From an uncultured SAR116 cluster alpha proteobacterium (GTDB lineage Bacteria > Pseudomonadota > Alphaproteobacteria > Puniceispirillales > Marisalimonadaceae): a DNA stretch of 64,000 nt. Under the pieces are notes generated by a model, which was given only the letters and a program-made list of their open reading frames with translations, made no database searches and was not told the origin of the DNA. Numbering within the stretch: position 1 is the first letter of the stretch; every line of letters starts with the position of its first letter. The DNA lies in assembly GCA_902622875.1 (NCBI GenBank), contig CACNRW010000003.1, positions 1 through 64,000 of the forward strand, given 5' to 3'. The translations under genes were made by a program, and so were the position numbers. Below, in pieces: positions 53,099-62,294 of this stretch.

Positions 53099-53566
53099 TT
53101 ATGAGTTTAAAGGTAAGTTGTTTTTAGTTTTAACTCTTCCAAGAGCAAAGTTTGTTTCGATAGAGTCAATCCCTTTTACTTTGGTCAATTCTTCTCTCAT
53201 AAATATCTCATAATTTTTTAAGTCTGATGCTACAACTCTAAGTAAATAATCCCTATTTCCTGTTACCAACCAACAATCCATAACTGCTTCCAAAGATGTG
53301 ATTTCTTTTTCGAACGACTTCAGGATTTGATCAGTTTGATTTTCAAGCCTTACAGAAACAAATGCTGTTACTGGATAGCCATAAGATACCTCATCAATAA
53401 TTGCAGTATAGCCAGCTATTAAACCTCTTTGTTCTAAATTTTTTACTCTTCTTAAACAAGGTGATGGAGATAGCCCTACTTTTTCAGCCAAATCAAAATT
53501 TGTTAATCGCCCGTCCTTTTGAAGAAAAAATATTATTTTTTGGTCTATTCTATCAATATTGCTCAA
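53099..53566 (-). CDS. Lrp/AsnC-family transcriptional regulator
   Basis: 155 aa. N-terminal winged helix (residues ~4-60): IDQKIIFFLQKDGRLTNFDL, then AEKVGLSPSPCLRRVKNLE and GLIAGYTAIID. The RAM ligand-binding domain follows (~65-145), with GNRDYLLRVVA. It is divergent from the E1/nitrile hydratase operon across a 122-bp gap, the usual setting of a local regulator controlled by an amino acid or its product. Confidence 0.94.
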   Translation of the reverse strand: MSNIDRIDQKIIFFLQKDGRLTNFDLAEKVGLSPSPCLRRVKNLEQRGLIAGYTAIIDEVSYGYPVTAFVSVRLENQTDQILKSFEKEITSLEAVMDCWLVTGNRDYLLRVVASDLKNYEIFMREELTKVKGIDSIETNFALGRVKTKNNLPLNS

Positions 53567-53688
53567 AAGATCATCTTTAAAGTAAAATATTTTATAAAAA
53601 TATAATTATAAGCATATTATGCTAAAATTTAAAGTAAAATTGTTATCTTTAGTCATTTATTTCATTAATAAAGTGCTAGACTTTTTTA

Positions 53689-55968
53689 ATGTTAAATAAA
53701 AACAAATTATTGAAAATTATTGAGAAAAAGGTTTTATGGCTTTCTTGTTGGATGATTCATAATGCTAACCATCTTAGGAATAATGAAGATGGTTTAAAAG
53801 TGGGAGGTCATCAGGCTAGTTCTGCCTCAATTGTTTCAATAATGACAGCATTATATTTTAATATTTTAAGACCGGAAGATAGAGTTGCTGTAAAACCACA
53901 CGCTAGTCCAGTATTTCATGCGATTCAGTATTTGTCTGGGTTACAAACTAAAGAAAATATTCAAAATTTTAGATGCTTTGGAGGTGCTCAGTCTTATCCT
54001 TCTAGAACAAAAGATATTGATGATGTTGACATTTCAACAGGTTCGGTTGGGCTTGGTGTAGCGATGACTAGCTTTGTTTCACTTATCCAGGATTATGTTT
54101 CAAGAAAACAGTTTGGAAAAAAAATACCTCAAGGAAGAATGATTGCATTAGTTGGTGATGCTGAGCTTGACGAAGGTAATGTTTATGAATGTCTTCAAGA
54201 AGGATGGAAACATGACTTAAGAAATGTTTGGTGGATAATAGATTATAATAGACAATCATTAGATGGAGTAGTTCATGAAGGATTATCTGAGCGTTTAGGT
54301 TCTGTTTTTGAAGCTTTTGGCTGGAATCTCATTATTTTAAAATATGGTAAATTGCAAAAAGAGGCATTTGATGAACCAGGTGGTCATTTATTAAAAAAAT
54401 GGATTGATGATTGTCCAAATCAGCTCTATTCAGCCTTAATTTATGAAGGCGGTTCTACTTTTAAGCAAAGAATATTAGATGATATTGGTGATCAGGAAAT
54501 TGTTTCTGAATTAATAAATAAAAGAACAGATAACGAGTTTCTAGACCTAATGGCTAATTTAGGCGGTCATTGTGTTCAAACATTGATAAAAGTTTTTGAA
54601 AAAGTAAAAGATGATAAACCAACGGCTTTTATTGCCTATACAATCAAAGGTTGGGGAACACCTTTGGCTGGCCATAAAGATAATCATGCAGGATTGATGA
54701 CCAAAGCCCAAATGAATAGCTTTAAATTAAAGTATGGTATTTCTGAGGGGAATGAATGGAATAGATTTTCTGATGAAAAAAATAATGTTGAATTAGATAA
54801 ATATATTAAAAATCTCCCATTTCAAAAAGCAAAGCATAGAAAATATAAAAGTAAAAAAGTATTAGTTGATGAAAACGTTTTTATTAAGGAAACAAAAATT
54901 TCAACGCAAAATGCTTTTGGTAAAATTTTAGATCAATATGCAAAAAATAATACTGACTTTAGTCAAAGAATTTTAACAACTTCTCCAGACGTCTCTGTTT
55001 CTACTAACTTAGGTCCTTGGATAAATAGAAAAGGTTTATTTAGTAGAAAGGATAGTTCGGATACTTTTAAAGATAGAAAAATTCCTTCAGCTCAAAAATG
55101 GATATTTTCTTCTCAAGGACAGCATATAGAACTTGGTATTGCTGAGATGAATCTTTTTTTAATGTTAGGTGCGGCTGGACTTTCTCATGAATTTTTTGGA
55201 GAGAGGCTATTTCCAATTGGTACAGTATATGACCCTTTTATATCTAGGGGTTTAGATGCAATGAATTATGCTTGTTATCAGGATGCCAGATTTATAATTG
55301 TTGGGACTCCATCAGGAATTTCTTTAGCTCCGGAGGGAGGAGCTCATCAGTCCATTGGTACACCTTTAATTGGTATAAGTCAGCCAGGGCTTTTAAGTTT
55401 TGAACCCGCTTTTGCAGATGAACTAGCTTTAATTATGAATTATGGTTTTAATTACCTCCAAGACGAGGCTGGTGGATCTATTTATTTGAGATTAACTACC
55501 AGATCTATTGATCAACCTATGAGAGAGATAGATAAAGAGTTGAAAAATAATATTATAAAGGGAGGCTATTGGTTAAAGAAGCCAGGTTCAAATCCAGAAG
55601 TTATTATTGTTTATCAAGGAGCTGTTGCATGTGAAGCAATAGAATCAACAGCTTTATTAGGCGAAAAATTTAAAGATTCAGGTGTGCTTAGCATTACAAG
55701 CTCTGATAAATTATTCCATGAATGGAAAAAACAAAATGGTACAAGTCATATAGAATTACTATTAGAAGGCGTTCCAAGGGATACAAGAATAATAACAGTT
55801 ATCGATGGTCATCCAATGACTTTATCCTGGATAGGTTCTATTTATGGCCATAAAACTATCCCATTAGGGGTTAATTTTTTTGGACAAACTGGAAAAGTTG
55901 ATGATCTCTTTATAGAGTTTGAAATTGACTCTCAAAGTATTTCTAAACTAGGGTTTACTAATAATTAA
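53689..55968 (+). CDS. Homodimeric 2-oxoacid dehydrogenase E1-like (transketolase-fold) enzyme
   Basis: 759 aa thiamine-diphosphate enzyme. VGGHQASSASIVSIMTAL, KPHASPVFHAIQYL, the ThDP motif GDAELDEGN...IIDYN (156-187), the pyrimidine-domain segment GQHIELGIAEMNLFLMLGA and PEGGAHQSIGTPL match the AceE/MdeB group. It is about 130 residues shorter than AceE (~887) and no E2 or E3 gene is nearby. The 2-oxoacid substrate is unknown. It opens the seven-gene operon and is divergent from lrp. Confidence 0.87.
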   Translation: MLNKNKLLKIIEKKVLWLSCWMIHNANHLRNNEDGLKVGGHQASSASIVSIMTALYFNILRPEDRVAVKPHASPVFHAIQYLSGLQTKENIQNFRCFGGAQSYPSRTKDIDDVDISTGSVGLGVAMTSFVSLIQDYVSRKQFGKKIPQGRMIALVGDAELDEGNVYECLQEGWKHDLRNVWWIIDYNRQSLDGVVHEGLSERLGSVFEAFGWNLIILKYGKLQKEAFDEPGGHLLKKWIDDCPNQLYSALIYEGGSTFKQRILDDIGDQEIVSELINKRTDNEFLDLMANLGGHCVQTLIKVFEKVKDDKPTAFIAYTIKGWGTPLAGHKDNHAGLMTKAQMNSFKLKYGISEGNEWNRFSDEKNNVELDKYIKNLPFQKAKHRKYKSKKVLVDENVFIKETKISTQNAFGKILDQYAKNNTDFSQRILTTSPDVSVSTNLGPWINRKGLFSRKDSSDTFKDRKIPSAQKWIFSSQGQHIELGIAEMNLFLMLGAAGLSHEFFGERLFPIGTVYDPFISRGLDAMNYACYQDARFIIVGTPSGISLAPEGGAHQSIGTPLIGISQPGLLSFEPAFADELALIMNYGFNYLQDEAGGSIYLRLTTRSIDQPMREIDKELKNNIIKGGYWLKKPGSNPEVIIVYQGAVACEAIESTALLGEKFKDSGVLSITSSDKLFHEWKKQNGTSHIELLLEGVPRDTRIITVIDGHPMTLSWIGSIYGHKTIPLGVNFFGQTGKVDDLFIEFEIDSQSISKLGFTNN

Positions 55969-55985
55969 ACAATATATGCAAAGTT

Positions 55986-56867
55986 ATGGATTTTAAAATA
56001 AGCCAAACTGATATATTAAGAACACTCATGAATAAAAAAGATTTTATTCCTATTCCTTCATGTTTTGATGCCCTGTCGGCAAAATTGATAGAGCAAGCAA
56101 AATTTGATGTTACTTTCATGTCAGGGTTTGCAGCTTCAGCTTCGAGAATAGGTTCGCCTGATCTTGGACTTATGACTTTTTCTGAAGTTTTTGATCAAGC
56201 AAAAAATATATGTAATGCAATCAATATTCCAATGATTGTTGACGGTGATACTGGTTATGGAAATGCAATGAATGTAAGGAGAACACTAAAAGAATGTTCT
56301 AAAGCTGGGTGCGCAGGTATTCTAATTGAGGATCAATTGGCGCCAAAAAGATGTGGACATACTCCAGGTAAAGATGTTGTTGAAAGAGAAGAAGCCTTTG
56401 ACCGAATTAGAGCTGCAAGTGATATGAGAAGTGAGGGTTATGATATTTTAATAATGGCAAGAACAGATGCCAATCATACTCATGGATTGAAAGAATCTAT
56501 TACAAGAGCCCAGAAATTTTATGAATTAGGCGCAGATATATTATTTGTAGAAGCTCCCAAAAACAAAGATGAAATGAAAACTATTTGTAAGGAAGTTCCA
56601 GGATTTAAAATAGCAAATATAGTAGAAGGCGGTATTACACCAAATTTGCCTATGAAAGACCTTGCAGAAATTGGCTATAAACTTGCAGTTTATCCATTAA
56701 CGGTTATGAGCTCTGCTATGAAAGCTATTACTAATTCATTAGAACTTTTGATGAAAGACGAAGATAGGTCAGAATTTTTATTAGACTTTAAAGATTTAAG
56801 GCAAAGAGTTGGATTTGACGACTATTATGAAATCTCAAGTAAGTATGAAACATCAAGAAGAAGTTAA
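55986..56867 (+). CDS. Isocitrate lyase/PEP mutase superfamily, C-C lyase type
   Basis: 293-aa TIM-barrel protein. PIPSCFDALSAKLIEQA at the N-terminus, metal-binding IVDGDTGYGNAMNV (Asp86, Asp88), IEDQLAPKRCGHTPGK with the catalytic Cys123 in KRCGH, and MARTDA. The Cys in the KxCGH loop is the hallmark of true lyases such as isocitrate, 2-methylisocitrate and dimethylmalate lyases, as opposed to PEP mutases. It sits 17 bp after the E1-like gene. Confidence 0.9.
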   Translation: MDFKISQTDILRTLMNKKDFIPIPSCFDALSAKLIEQAKFDVTFMSGFAASASRIGSPDLGLMTFSEVFDQAKNICNAINIPMIVDGDTGYGNAMNVRRTLKECSKAGCAGILIEDQLAPKRCGHTPGKDVVEREEAFDRIRAASDMRSEGYDILIMARTDANHTHGLKESITRAQKFYELGADILFVEAPKNKDEMKTICKEVPGFKIANIVEGGITPNLPMKDLAEIGYKLAVYPLTVMSSAMKAITNSLELLMKDEDRSEFLLDFKDLRQRVGFDDYYEISSKYETSRRS

Positions 56868-56895
56868 ATATTTTAAAAGGGGGTATTTTAATTTT

Positions 56896-57942
56896 ATGAA
56901 ATGTTATCAAGTTATTAATTTTGGTAAACCACTAGCACTTAGAGTTTATGAAAATCCTAAACCTAAGAGAAAAGAAATTCTAATAAAGATATTAGCGTGT
57001 GGTGTTTGTCACAGTGATCTTCATCTCGCAGATGGATTTTTTGATCTTGGCGATGGCAAAAGAATCACCTTGGCTGACAGAGGAACAAAACTACCATTCA
57101 CACCAGGACATGAAATAACGGGATCAGTTGTTGATAAAGGAGAAGAAGCTCAAGATGTTAACGTTGGAGATAGTGGCATTATTTTCCCTTGGATAGGTTG
57201 TGGAATTTGTCAAGCATGCAAAGAGGGTAATGAAACATTATGTGAAGCTCCCAAATATTTAGGAGCACGCCTTAATGGAGGGTATTCAGATCATATTATT
57301 GTTCCAGATAGTAAATACCTTGTTTCTTACGGAGATATGGATCCAGCTGTTGCTGCTCCATATGCCTGTTCAGGTTTAACAGCTTTTAGCGCACTTAAAA
57401 AAATACCAGACACACTTTCAGAGGATTGGATTATAATTATTGGAGCTGGAGGAGTTGGTATAAATGGTATTTTATTATCATCTGCTGTTCATAAAGCAAA
57501 AATTTTGGTTATAGATAATAATAAAGAAAAAAGAGATAAAGCAATTGAAGCAGGAGCTCATGCAGCATTTTCCCCAGACGAAGAAGATAAAATTAGAAAT
57601 ATAGTAGGAATAGGCGCATCAGCAGCTATTGATTTTGTAGGGATGCCTGAGACTACAGAACTAGCATTGTCTTTGGTCAAAAAAGGAGGCATGGTTATAG
57701 TAATTGGATTATATGGTGGTTCACTTAAATTATCACTGCCATTAGTCCCTATGAGGTCAATTACATTAAGAGGTTCTTATGTAGGTGAACTTAGGGAGTT
57801 AAGAGAGCTTGTAGATATTATAAAATCAGGAAAAATAAAATTAATGCCAGTAAAGAGACAAGATTTATCCACCGCGAACCAAGCAATGTCTGATTTGAGG
57901 GCAGGTAAAGTAAATGGTAGGATAGTTTTAATTCCAAATTAG
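56896..57942 (+). CDS. Zinc-dependent alcohol dehydrogenase (MDR)
   Basis: 348 aa from ATG at 56896, preceded by a G-rich AGGGGG site; an upstream TTG at 56809 would overlap the previous gene by 59 bp and add an unconserved tail. Catalytic zinc region CGVCHSDLHLADG and GHEITG; structural zinc CGICQACKEGNETLC; NAD motif IIIGAGGVGINGI. It has a GARLNGGYSDHI loop. It would oxidise an alcohol or reduce an aldehyde in the nitrile hydratase operon. Confidence 0.92.
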   Translation: MKCYQVINFGKPLALRVYENPKPKRKEILIKILACGVCHSDLHLADGFFDLGDGKRITLADRGTKLPFTPGHEITGSVVDKGEEAQDVNVGDSGIIFPWIGCGICQACKEGNETLCEAPKYLGARLNGGYSDHIIVPDSKYLVSYGDMDPAVAAPYACSGLTAFSALKKIPDTLSEDWIIIIGAGGVGINGILLSSAVHKAKILVIDNNKEKRDKAIEAGAHAAFSPDEEDKIRNIVGIGASAAIDFVGMPETTELALSLVKKGGMVIVIGLYGGSLKLSLPLVPMRSITLRGSYVGELRELRELVDIIKSGKIKLMPVKRQDLSTANQAMSDLRAGKVNGRIVLIPN

Positions 57943-57971
57943 AAATTTAATTAAATAATAAGAGCTTAATA

Positions 57972-58607
57972 ATGGGTATAAACAAAGAAAACAAAAGTGA
58001 ATATAATAATGATCATGCACACTCACATCTTCCGTCTGATCCTGAATTAAGAGTAAAAGCTATTGAAACATTACTTTTAAATAAGGGGCTAATAGACCCA
58101 AAAACCTTAGATGAATTGATAGATACTTACGAAAATAGAATAGGCCCACAAAATGGGGCCAAAGTGATAGCCAAAGCATGGGTAGACGAAAATTATAAAA
58201 AAAGACTCCTTAATGACGCCACATCAGCCATTAGAGAGTTGAGTTATCAGGGTAGGCAAGGCGAAAATATGGTTGTGGTTGAGAATACAACAGATATTCA
58301 TAACGTAGTAGTTTGTACTTTATGTAGTTGTTATCCCTGGCCTGTATTAGGCATTCCGCCAACATGGTATAAGAGTGATGAATATAGATCTAGAACGGTA
58401 AGAGAACCTAGAAAAGTTCTCTCAGAATTTGGATTAAATATTGATTCAAAAATTGAAATTAAAGTTTGGGACTCAACTGCAGAACTTAGATATTTAGTTT
58501 TACCTCTAAGACCAGATGGAACAGAAAATATGAATGAAGAACAGTTATCAGAATTAGTAACGCGCAACTCTATGATTGGAACAGGTTTACCGGAGATCTC
58601 AAAATGA
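57972..58607 (+). CDS. Nitrile hydratase alpha subunit (cobalt type)
   Basis: 211 aa. Metal-binding claw [11 protein letters not shown], Cys115-Thr-Leu-Cys118-Ser-Cys120; Thr at the second place indicates the cobalt form. Other features: [44 protein letters not shown] and LGLNID-like region before IKVWDS. The holoenzyme hydrates nitriles to amides. It overlaps the beta gene by 4 bp. The two middle Cys should be oxidised to sulfinic and sulfenic acids in the mature enzyme. Confidence 0.96.
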   Translation: MGINKENKSEYNNDHAHSHLPSDPELRVKAIETLLLNKGLIDPKTLDELIDTYENRIGPQNGAKVIAKAWVDENYKKRLLNDATSAIRELSYQGRQGENMVVVENTTDIHNVVVCTLCSCYPWPVLGIPPTWYKSDEYRSRTVREPRKVLSEFGLNIDSKIEIKVWDSTAELRYLVLPLRPDGTENMNEEQLSELVTRNSMIGTGLPEISK

Positions 58608-59341
58608 GTAGACTACATGATATGGGAGGTCGCTATGGAGATGGTCCTATACCGATACCCAGAAATAAAAACAATCAGGTTGAAAATGGTGAGCCAACTT
58701 TCAAACATGACTGGCATGCAAAAGCTTGGGCTATAACACTTGCTTCTGGAGCACTTGGTGAATGGAATCTAGATGTAAGTAGACACTACAGAGAGTGCCT
58801 GCCACCAAAGGATTATATGAACTACTCATATTATGAAAAGTGGTTGGCCGGTCTTACTAATCTTCTGGTTGATAAAAAATTGGTTTCCATAGAAGAGTTA
58901 AAGAAGTTTATAAGTTTAGTTCAAGAAGATAACTCAACTAAAGATTTGAAAGAAAATGTTAAATTAGATGCAAGGACTTGGTTAGCAAAGGACGTTCAAA
59001 AAACTTTGGGGTGGGGTGGACCTTCTCTTAGAAAAACAGATATAACCCCCTTACATAAAATTGGCGATTGTGTGATAACCTTGAAAAATAATCCTAATGA
59101 AAATGTTATAGGTGGTCATACTCGTTTACCTTCGTATGCAATGGGGTGTAAAGGGAAAATATTCTCATATAATGGCACTCACGTTTTTCCTGATAAAAAT
59201 GCGCATGGAATTGGAGAAAATCCTTTGCCTTTATATACGGTAGAGTTTAAAGCATCTGAATTGTGGGGGCTTGCAGCAGAAAATGGTAACGATAAAATTT
59301 ATTTAGATCTATGGGAACCCTATCTGAAAATTAAAGCTTAA
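58604..59341 (+). CDS. Nitrile hydratase beta subunit
   Basis: 245 aa. Start [18 protein letters not shown] is the standard beta-subunit opening (...DxGG..GxGP). The C-terminal SH3-like region contains [39 protein letters not shown] and YLDLWEPYL. It overlaps the alpha gene, so subunits are made in equal amounts. A third gene resembling the beta N-terminus follows. Confidence 0.95.
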   Translation: MSRLHDMGGRYGDGPIPIPRNKNNQVENGEPTFKHDWHAKAWAITLASGALGEWNLDVSRHYRECLPPKDYMNYSYYEKWLAGLTNLLVDKKLVSIEELKKFISLVQEDNSTKDLKENVKLDARTWLAKDVQKTLGWGGPSLRKTDITPLHKIGDCVITLKNNPNENVIGGHTRLPSYAMGCKGKIFSYNGTHVFPDKNAHGIGENPLPLYTVEFKASELWGLAAENGNDKIYLDLWEPYLKIKA

Positions 59342-59360
59342 AGATTTATTTGAGATTAAA

Positions 59361-59723
59361 ATGAAAACACTTGATTATATTTTACCGTTTACAAATGAAA
59401 TAGATGATGGTGTGGTTTTTCAAAATCCCTGGCACAGTCAGTTGTTTGCTATTACAGTCCAATTATCAGAAACAGGGAATTTCTCCTGGAAGGAGTTTGT
59501 TGAATTTTTTGCAAAATCTCTGAGTGAATCAAGGCTTGAACTAAATAGTTTAGATGGTAATGATGATTATTTTAACTGTTGGCTGATCGCACTTGAGGAA
59601 ATTATTATTTCAAAGAAATTAGGAAACTCAAATATTTTGTCACTTTTGAAAAAAGACTGGACTAACGCTTATCTTACAACACCTCATGGTAAGCCGGTAA
59701 AGATTAAACAAAGGAGCATTTAA
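59361..59723 (+). CDS. Nitrile hydratase accessory protein (beta-like activator)
   Basis: 120 aa. FQNPWHSQLFAITVQLSETG, then FSWKEFVEFF and NCWLIALEEIIISK match the small cobalt-insertion activators (NhlE/P14K-type) that are homologous to the N-terminal half of the beta subunit and exchange with it on the alpha subunit. Its last codons touch the start of the next alcohol dehydrogenase gene. Confidence 0.87.
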   Translation: MKTLDYILPFTNEIDDGVVFQNPWHSQLFAITVQLSETGNFSWKEFVEFFAKSLSESRLELNSLDGNDDYFNCWLIALEEIIISKKLGNSNILSLLKKDWTNAYLTTPHGKPVKIKQRSI

Positions 59724-60863
59724 ATGTCAATTACATGCAAAGCTGCAGTTATTAGAGATAATAAATTAAAAGAGCCTTATAAAGAATCAAAACCATTATC
59801 TATTGAGGAAATTAAAATTGCTCCTCCCTTAGAGAATGAAATACTTGTGAAAGTTATGGGAGCAGGGTTGTGCCATTCAGATCTGTCTGTAATTAACGGC
59901 TCAAGAGTTATGCCTTTACCTTTAGTGATTGGCCATGAAGGCTCGGGAGAGGTTGTTGAATTAGGAAGTGCAATCAAAGATGTAAAGGTTGGAGATCACG
60001 TAGCCTTTCAATTTTCTCCATCATGTGGAAGGTGCAGAAGATGCCTTGAGGGTAGACCTCAAGTTTGTGAGCTTGCAGCGGCTACTAAAGGAAAAGGTGA
60101 ATTAATGTCAGGTGGAAGCAGGCTTTCAGACTTGGATGGAAATAAACTTAATCACCATACAGGTATTTCATGTATGTCTCAATATAACGTTGTCGATAGA
60201 GGATCTGTAGTTGTAATAGATAAATCAGTTGATATTCAAGATGCGGCTCTTTTTGGCTGTGCTGTTATGACTGGGGTAGGCGCAGTAATAAACACGGCTA
60301 GAATTAGACCAGGAGATTCTGTAGCTATAATTGGCTTAGGAGGTGTTGGGCTTAATGGAATAATTGGTGCCAAACTTGGGGGAGCAGAAACAATTATTGC
60401 AATTGATATTGATTCTTCAAAATTTAGCAGAGCAGAAGAGCTTGGCGCAACACACTGTTTTGATAGCAGAAACAACGACACCATTGAAAAGATTAGAACA
60501 TTAACAAATGGAGGTGTTGACTATGCAATTGACTTAGCTGGAGTTATCCCGGCTATGAACACAGCATATCAAATTATTAGATATGGAGGATCAATTATCA
60601 CAGCAGGTTTATCTCCAATAAACACTCAATTTAGTTTTAACCACAGTGATCTAGTTGCTCAAGAAAAGTCAATATTAGGAAGTTACATGGGTTCGTGTGT
60701 TCCAGTTAGAGATATCCCTAGATTTTTGAATTTATTTCAACAAGGACGTCTGCCAGTAGATAAATTAATTGATGGGAAAATAACATTTGATGACTTAAAT
60801 GAAGGTTTTGATAAGTTATCAAAGGGAGAGGTGGTTAGACAAATTTTAATGCCTAATGCCTAA
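59724..60863 (+). CDS. Zinc-dependent alcohol dehydrogenase, class III-like
   Basis: 379-aa MDR enzyme. Catalytic zinc GAGLCHSDLSVING and GHEGSGEV; structural zinc CGRCRRCLEGRPQVC; class-III-like long loop before CMSQYNVVDRGSVVVI; NAD motif AIIGLGGVGLNGIIG and IAIDID with the NAD-preferring Asp. It starts directly after the accessory gene and ends the operon. It differs enough from the first dehydrogenase (56896) that a recent duplication is unlikely. Confidence 0.92.
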   Translation: MSITCKAAVIRDNKLKEPYKESKPLSIEEIKIAPPLENEILVKVMGAGLCHSDLSVINGSRVMPLPLVIGHEGSGEVVELGSAIKDVKVGDHVAFQFSPSCGRCRRCLEGRPQVCELAAATKGKGELMSGGSRLSDLDGNKLNHHTGISCMSQYNVVDRGSVVVIDKSVDIQDAALFGCAVMTGVGAVINTARIRPGDSVAIIGLGGVGLNGIIGAKLGGAETIIAIDIDSSKFSRAEELGATHCFDSRNNDTIEKIRTLTNGGVDYAIDLAGVIPAMNTAYQIIRYGGSIITAGLSPINTQFSFNHSDLVAQEKSILGSYMGSCVPVRDIPRFLNLFQQGRLPVDKLIDGKITFDDLNEGFDKLSKGEVVRQILMPNA

Positions 60864-60875
60864 TTCAAAATTTCT

Positions 60876-61673
60876 TTAAATCATTTTCCAGTTTTTATAA
60901 AAAATACTTCTTGTTTTTTTTAATAAAAAACCCACCCCAGTTAAAATTGATTTCATGATATTATCAAAGTGTGAGGGTCTTATAATATCAATGAATGCGC
61001 AATATCTCAAATTTTCTTCTTCGTTAAAACTTTGATGAATAAGAGTATCATCAAAAATAAATAATGGTTCATATTTCCATTTGTTTATTCTACCGTCAGC
61101 TTCTATGTAAGAGCCTTCTTTTTTTACTTTATTAAAATTATACAAAATACGATAAGTCATTCTCAAGGGGCCAAAATGTCTTGAAGTAGAGGTCTTTTGC
61201 CTAAATAAAGACACTCCAATTGTTTTTATATATTTATAATCATTATTAAACTCGTCTATGGACTCATCTAATCTATAGCCATACCATTTGTAAAATAACA
61301 TTGTTCTATTATCATTAATATTTTCCTTAAATCTGTCAGTTATTTTTTTAGAATTCTTATCAAATAAAGAAATAACAGCATTAATTTCATCTTGGTGTCC
61401 TATTGGAAGATCCTCTATCTTAAAGGTATGAAGATTTCTGAATGATAATAAATCAGCAAAAAGGTTTAAGGGGGATAAGATAAACGTTAAAAATCCTTTA
61501 CCTAAAAAATACTCCTTAATTAATTTCAAACTCATTGTTTTATGTCTTGAAACGTCAATTAAGCCGCACAAAAGCCAAATCGGAAAAATTGACAAAATCC
61601 CTATATTTATAAATAAAAAATATGAACTTATTATAACAGGTACAAGAAGTAACAATTTAAATAAAATATCCAT
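60876..61673 (-). CDS. LpxO-like aspartyl/asparaginyl beta-hydroxylase domain protein
   Basis: 265 aa. Two TM segments near the N-terminus (~5-40), an amphipathic LSPLNLFADLLSF region, then the Fe(II)/2-oxoglutarate domain: RHFGPLRMTYRILYNF (first His region), FDDTLIHQSFNEEENLR (second His and the 2-oxoglutarate Arg) and a terminal IDIIRP. The membrane-anchored form matches LpxO, which hydroxylates the secondary acyl chain of lipid A. A role in envelope modification fits the lipid A genes at 22-25 kb. It converges on the dehydrogenase. Confidence 0.8.
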   Translation of the reverse strand: MDILFKLLLLVPVIISSYFLFINIGILSIFPIWLLCGLIDVSRHKTMSLKLIKEYFLGKGFLTFILSPLNLFADLLSFRNLHTFKIEDLPIGHQDEINAVISLFDKNSKKITDRFKENINDNRTMLFYKWYGYRLDESIDEFNNDYKYIKTIGVSLFRQKTSTSRHFGPLRMTYRILYNFNKVKKEGSYIEADGRINKWKYEPLFIFDDTLIHQSFNEEENLRYCAFIDIIRPSHFDNIMKSILTGVGFLLKKTRSIFYKNWKMI

Positions 61674-61808
61674 TCAATTTTCAAATCTTAAGTTCAAATA
61701 TATATAATTTATAATTTAACTTAATATCTATCAACTGTTATTTAGACTGTTTGAGAAATATGAATTTAATATTATACTGTAATAAAACTTTATTAGAGGA
61801 AATAAATT

Positions 61809-62294
61809 ATGCCTAGTTTTGATATAGTAAGTAAGATAGATATGCCTTCAGTTCAAAATGCGCTTGAAGGTGTTAAAAAAGAAATAAATACTAGATATGA
61901 TTTTAAAGGGAGCGTCTGTGAAGTTGAACAACAAGACGATAAGATTATAATTAAAGCAGACGATGACTTGAAAAGAAAACAGGTTGAAGAACTAATCATT
62001 ACTCACTTAACCAGAAAAAAAGTTGATGCAGGAGCATTAGAGTTTGAAAAACCAGAAGCCGCATCTGGAAATTCAATAAGGCAAGTTGTATTAATCAAAC
62101 AAGGTGTTGATAGAGAAATTGCTCAAAAAATTGTGAAAGCTATTAAATCTTCAAAAAGTAAAACTCAAACATCTATACAAGGTGATGAGGTAAGAGTTTC
62201 AGGTAAAAAGAGAGACGATCTTCAAGCGGCAATAAAACTAATTAAAGATTTAAACATTAAACATCCATTGCAATACGAGAATTTTAGAGATTAA
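61809..62294 (+). CDS. yajQ: YajQ-family nucleotide-binding protein
   Basis: 161 aa. It begins MPSFDIVSKIDMPSVQNAL and has INTRYDFKGS, HLTRKKVDAGALEFE and QVVLIKQGVDREIAQKIVK, and ends with LIKDLNIKHPLQYENFRD, the complete family pattern. YajQ proteins bind nucleotides, including cyclic di-GMP in some bacteria. It has an AGAGGA ribosome-binding site and overlaps the convergent hydrolase by 4 bp. Confidence 0.96.
   Translation: MPSFDIVSKIDMPSVQNALEGVKKEINTRYDFKGSVCEVEQQDDKIIIKADDDLKRKQVEELIITHLTRKKVDAGALEFEKPEAASGNSIRQVVLIKQGVDREIAQKIVKAIKSSKSKTQTSIQGDEVRVSGKKRDDLQAAIKLIKDLNIKHPLQYENFRD

Noticed and set aside
56809-56895. Upstream TTG start for the first alcohol dehydrogenase
   Set aside because: It would overlap the lyase gene by 59 bp and add residues outside the conserved domain; the ATG at 56896 has a G-rich ribosome-binding site.
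57972-59341. Iron-type nitrile hydratase or thiocyanate hydrolase
   Set aside because: The claw reads Cys-Thr-Leu-Cys-Ser-Cys, the cobalt pattern, and only alpha, beta and a small activator are present rather than the three-subunit thiocyanate hydrolase layout.
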